Source: Bacilli bacterium | Lineage (GTDB): Bacteria > Bacillota_I > Bacilli_A > RFN20 > CAG-826 | NCBI GenBank assembly: GCA_035326105.1 | Contig: DAOKYO010000001.1 | Coordinates: 434,001 to 498,000, forward strand | Direction of reading: 5' to 3' | Length of the DNA: 64,000 nucleotides | Part shown: positions 63,250-64,000 of the stretch, piece by piece | Layout: each line of letters starts with the position of its first letter | How positions within the stretch are numbered: position 1 is the stretch's first letter | Notes under the pieces: generated by a model | What the model was told of the DNA's origin: nothing | What the model saw: the letters and a program-made list of their open reading frames with translations, nothing else | Databases searched by the model: none | Made by a program: the position numbers and the translations under genes

Positions 63250-64000
63250 AATAAAAGTAAAACATAGTTTGTTAAAGTTTCTTCATTTTGCCTATAAAGC
63301 GTATCCCCCATATTTTTTCCTCGCCTTTATAACTGCCTTATTTAACGCTGGTTTAACGGTATTCAATGCCTATTCGCTCTCGCTACTAATCCATTATTTA
63401 GAAACCGCAACCTATGATTATTCCATTATTGTCGGAGGCGTTATCGTCGTCATCAATTTTATTTTCTATTTTCTGAATAAACTATTTGCCCGTCTAAATG
63501 AAGTTGAAGAGGCAAAGATGCTGGAGGCTGTCGACCAAAAAATTGCCATCAAGTTAATGGAATTGCCATTCAACTATTTGGAGGATCCATATTACCTAGA
63601 TTTGAAGGAAAGAGCCCTGTTCGCAGTGCATAATCAAGGGGCGATTATTTTTTTCTTAAGAAGCAGTGTCAGCATGTTGCAATACATTATTACAATAGTT
63701 AGTTTATTGGGAGTGATGTTTACTTTTGATATTTGGCTCTTTGTGATCGTTTTCGTTGCTTTGATAAGCAACATTATCATTTTTACTTTGTCAATGAAGT
63801 CACAGATGAAATTTTACCAAGATTTAATTCCGATAAATCGCCGCTACGGGTATTTTATCGACACTATTATGGATGAAAAAAAGGGAAAAGATTATCGTAT
63901 GTATCCGGTGGGAGATCTCATGGCCCATCGGCTGAAGAATTATTCACGGACTTCGGTTGATTACTTTATCCATTTTATGCGCAAAATGAGTGGTTATAGT
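63242..64000 (+). CDS. ABC exporter half-transporter, second partner, cut by window end
   Basis: The frame opens at the ATG at 63242 and runs off the end, giving 253 codons. Only the membrane domain is seen: Y-F-F-L-A-F-I-T-A-L-F-N-A-G-L-T-V-F-N-A-Y, I-I-V-G-G-V-I-V-V-I-N-F-I-F and I-I-T-I-V-S-L-L-G-V-M-F-T-F are helices. L-P-F-N-Y-L-E-D-P-Y-Y-L-D-L-K-E-R corresponds to the coupling segment of its partner (W-H-L-E-D-P-S-F-R-D-R). It starts eight bases inside the previous gene, after AAAGGAGG. The ATPase domain would lie outside the window. Confidence 0.88.
   Translation, partial: MDEIKVKHSLLKFLHFAYKAYPPYFFLAFITALFNAGLTVFNAYSLSLLIHYLETATYDYSIIVGGVIVVINFIFYFLNKLFARLNEVEEAKMLEAVDQKIAIKLMELPFNYLEDPYYLDLKERALFAVHNQGAIIFFLRSSVSMLQYIITIVSLLGVMFTFDIWLFVIVFVALISNIIIFTLSMKSQMKFYQDLIPINRRYGYFIDTIMDEKKGKDYRMYPVGDLMAHRLKNYSRTSVDYFIHFMRKMSGYS

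Noticed and set aside
1..64000. Mobile elements, CRISPR arrays, tRNA or rRNA genes
   Set aside because: I found no transposase, integrase, phage gene, regularly spaced repeat or RNA-gene signature when reading the whole window.

Overview
The window looks like a chromosomal segment of an anaerobic, fermentative low-GC bacterium of the Bacillota / Mycoplasmatota side. I judge GC at about 40 % by eye. TGG encodes Trp and TGA is a stop, so it is not a Mycoplasma-type code. Anaerobic fermentation is suggested by AdhE, rubredoxin and a FeoAB ferrous-iron importer. Sixteen secreted proteins carry a lipobox, usually followed by a Ser/Thr/Glu-rich linker, and I see no LPXTG, S-layer or other wall-anchoring domain. 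This would suit a wall-less relative of Acholeplasma/Izemoplasma, but that placement is an inference.

Layout. 1-6.2 kb: end of a metallo-beta-lactamase-fold gene, an OB-fold lipoprotein, a DtxR-type regulator and a feoA-feoA-feoB-feoC-like operon, with similar palindromes at the feo promoter and at the lipoprotein promoter. 6.2-20.2 kb: first glycan locus, with an ArsR-like regulator, a CUT1 sugar importer without ATPase, a CBM9/SGNH-esterase lipoprotein, a GH43 lipoprotein, a cytoplasmic GH2 enzyme and a lipoprotein made of four copies of an unusual module. 20.4-21.3 kb: a small membrane protein and an AIM24-family protein. 21.6-36.0 kb: second glycan locus, with a LacI regulator, a CBM lipoprotein, a GH43, a second CUT1 importer, a second GH2, a tandem CBM9-like lipoprotein and three tandem GH43 lipoproteins. 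36.3-49.5 kb: third locus, with a concanavalin-like lipoprotein, a divergent LacI regulator, a GH32 enzyme, xylulokinase, a complete Opp-type importer with two ATPases, a small membrane protein and a large GH32-like lipoprotein. 49.5-64 kb: rubredoxin, an unknown membrane protein, purB-purA, class I aldolase, an orphan lipoprotein, adhE behind a cre-like site, a D-2-hydroxyacid dehydrogenase and a pair of ABC half-exporters (the second cut by the window end).

Working model (inference): membrane-anchored GH43, SGNH and GH32 enzymes with binding modules cut and deacylate a plant polysaccharide (arabinan or arabinoxylan-like, plus a fructan-like glycan). CUT1 or Opp importers take up oligosaccharides, cytoplasmic GH2 and GH32 enzymes finish them, and xylulokinase, aldolase and AdhE carry the carbon to fermentation. 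LacI, ArsR-like and CcpA-type sites would control the loci. I found no tRNA, rRNA, CRISPR array, insertion sequence or phage gene.
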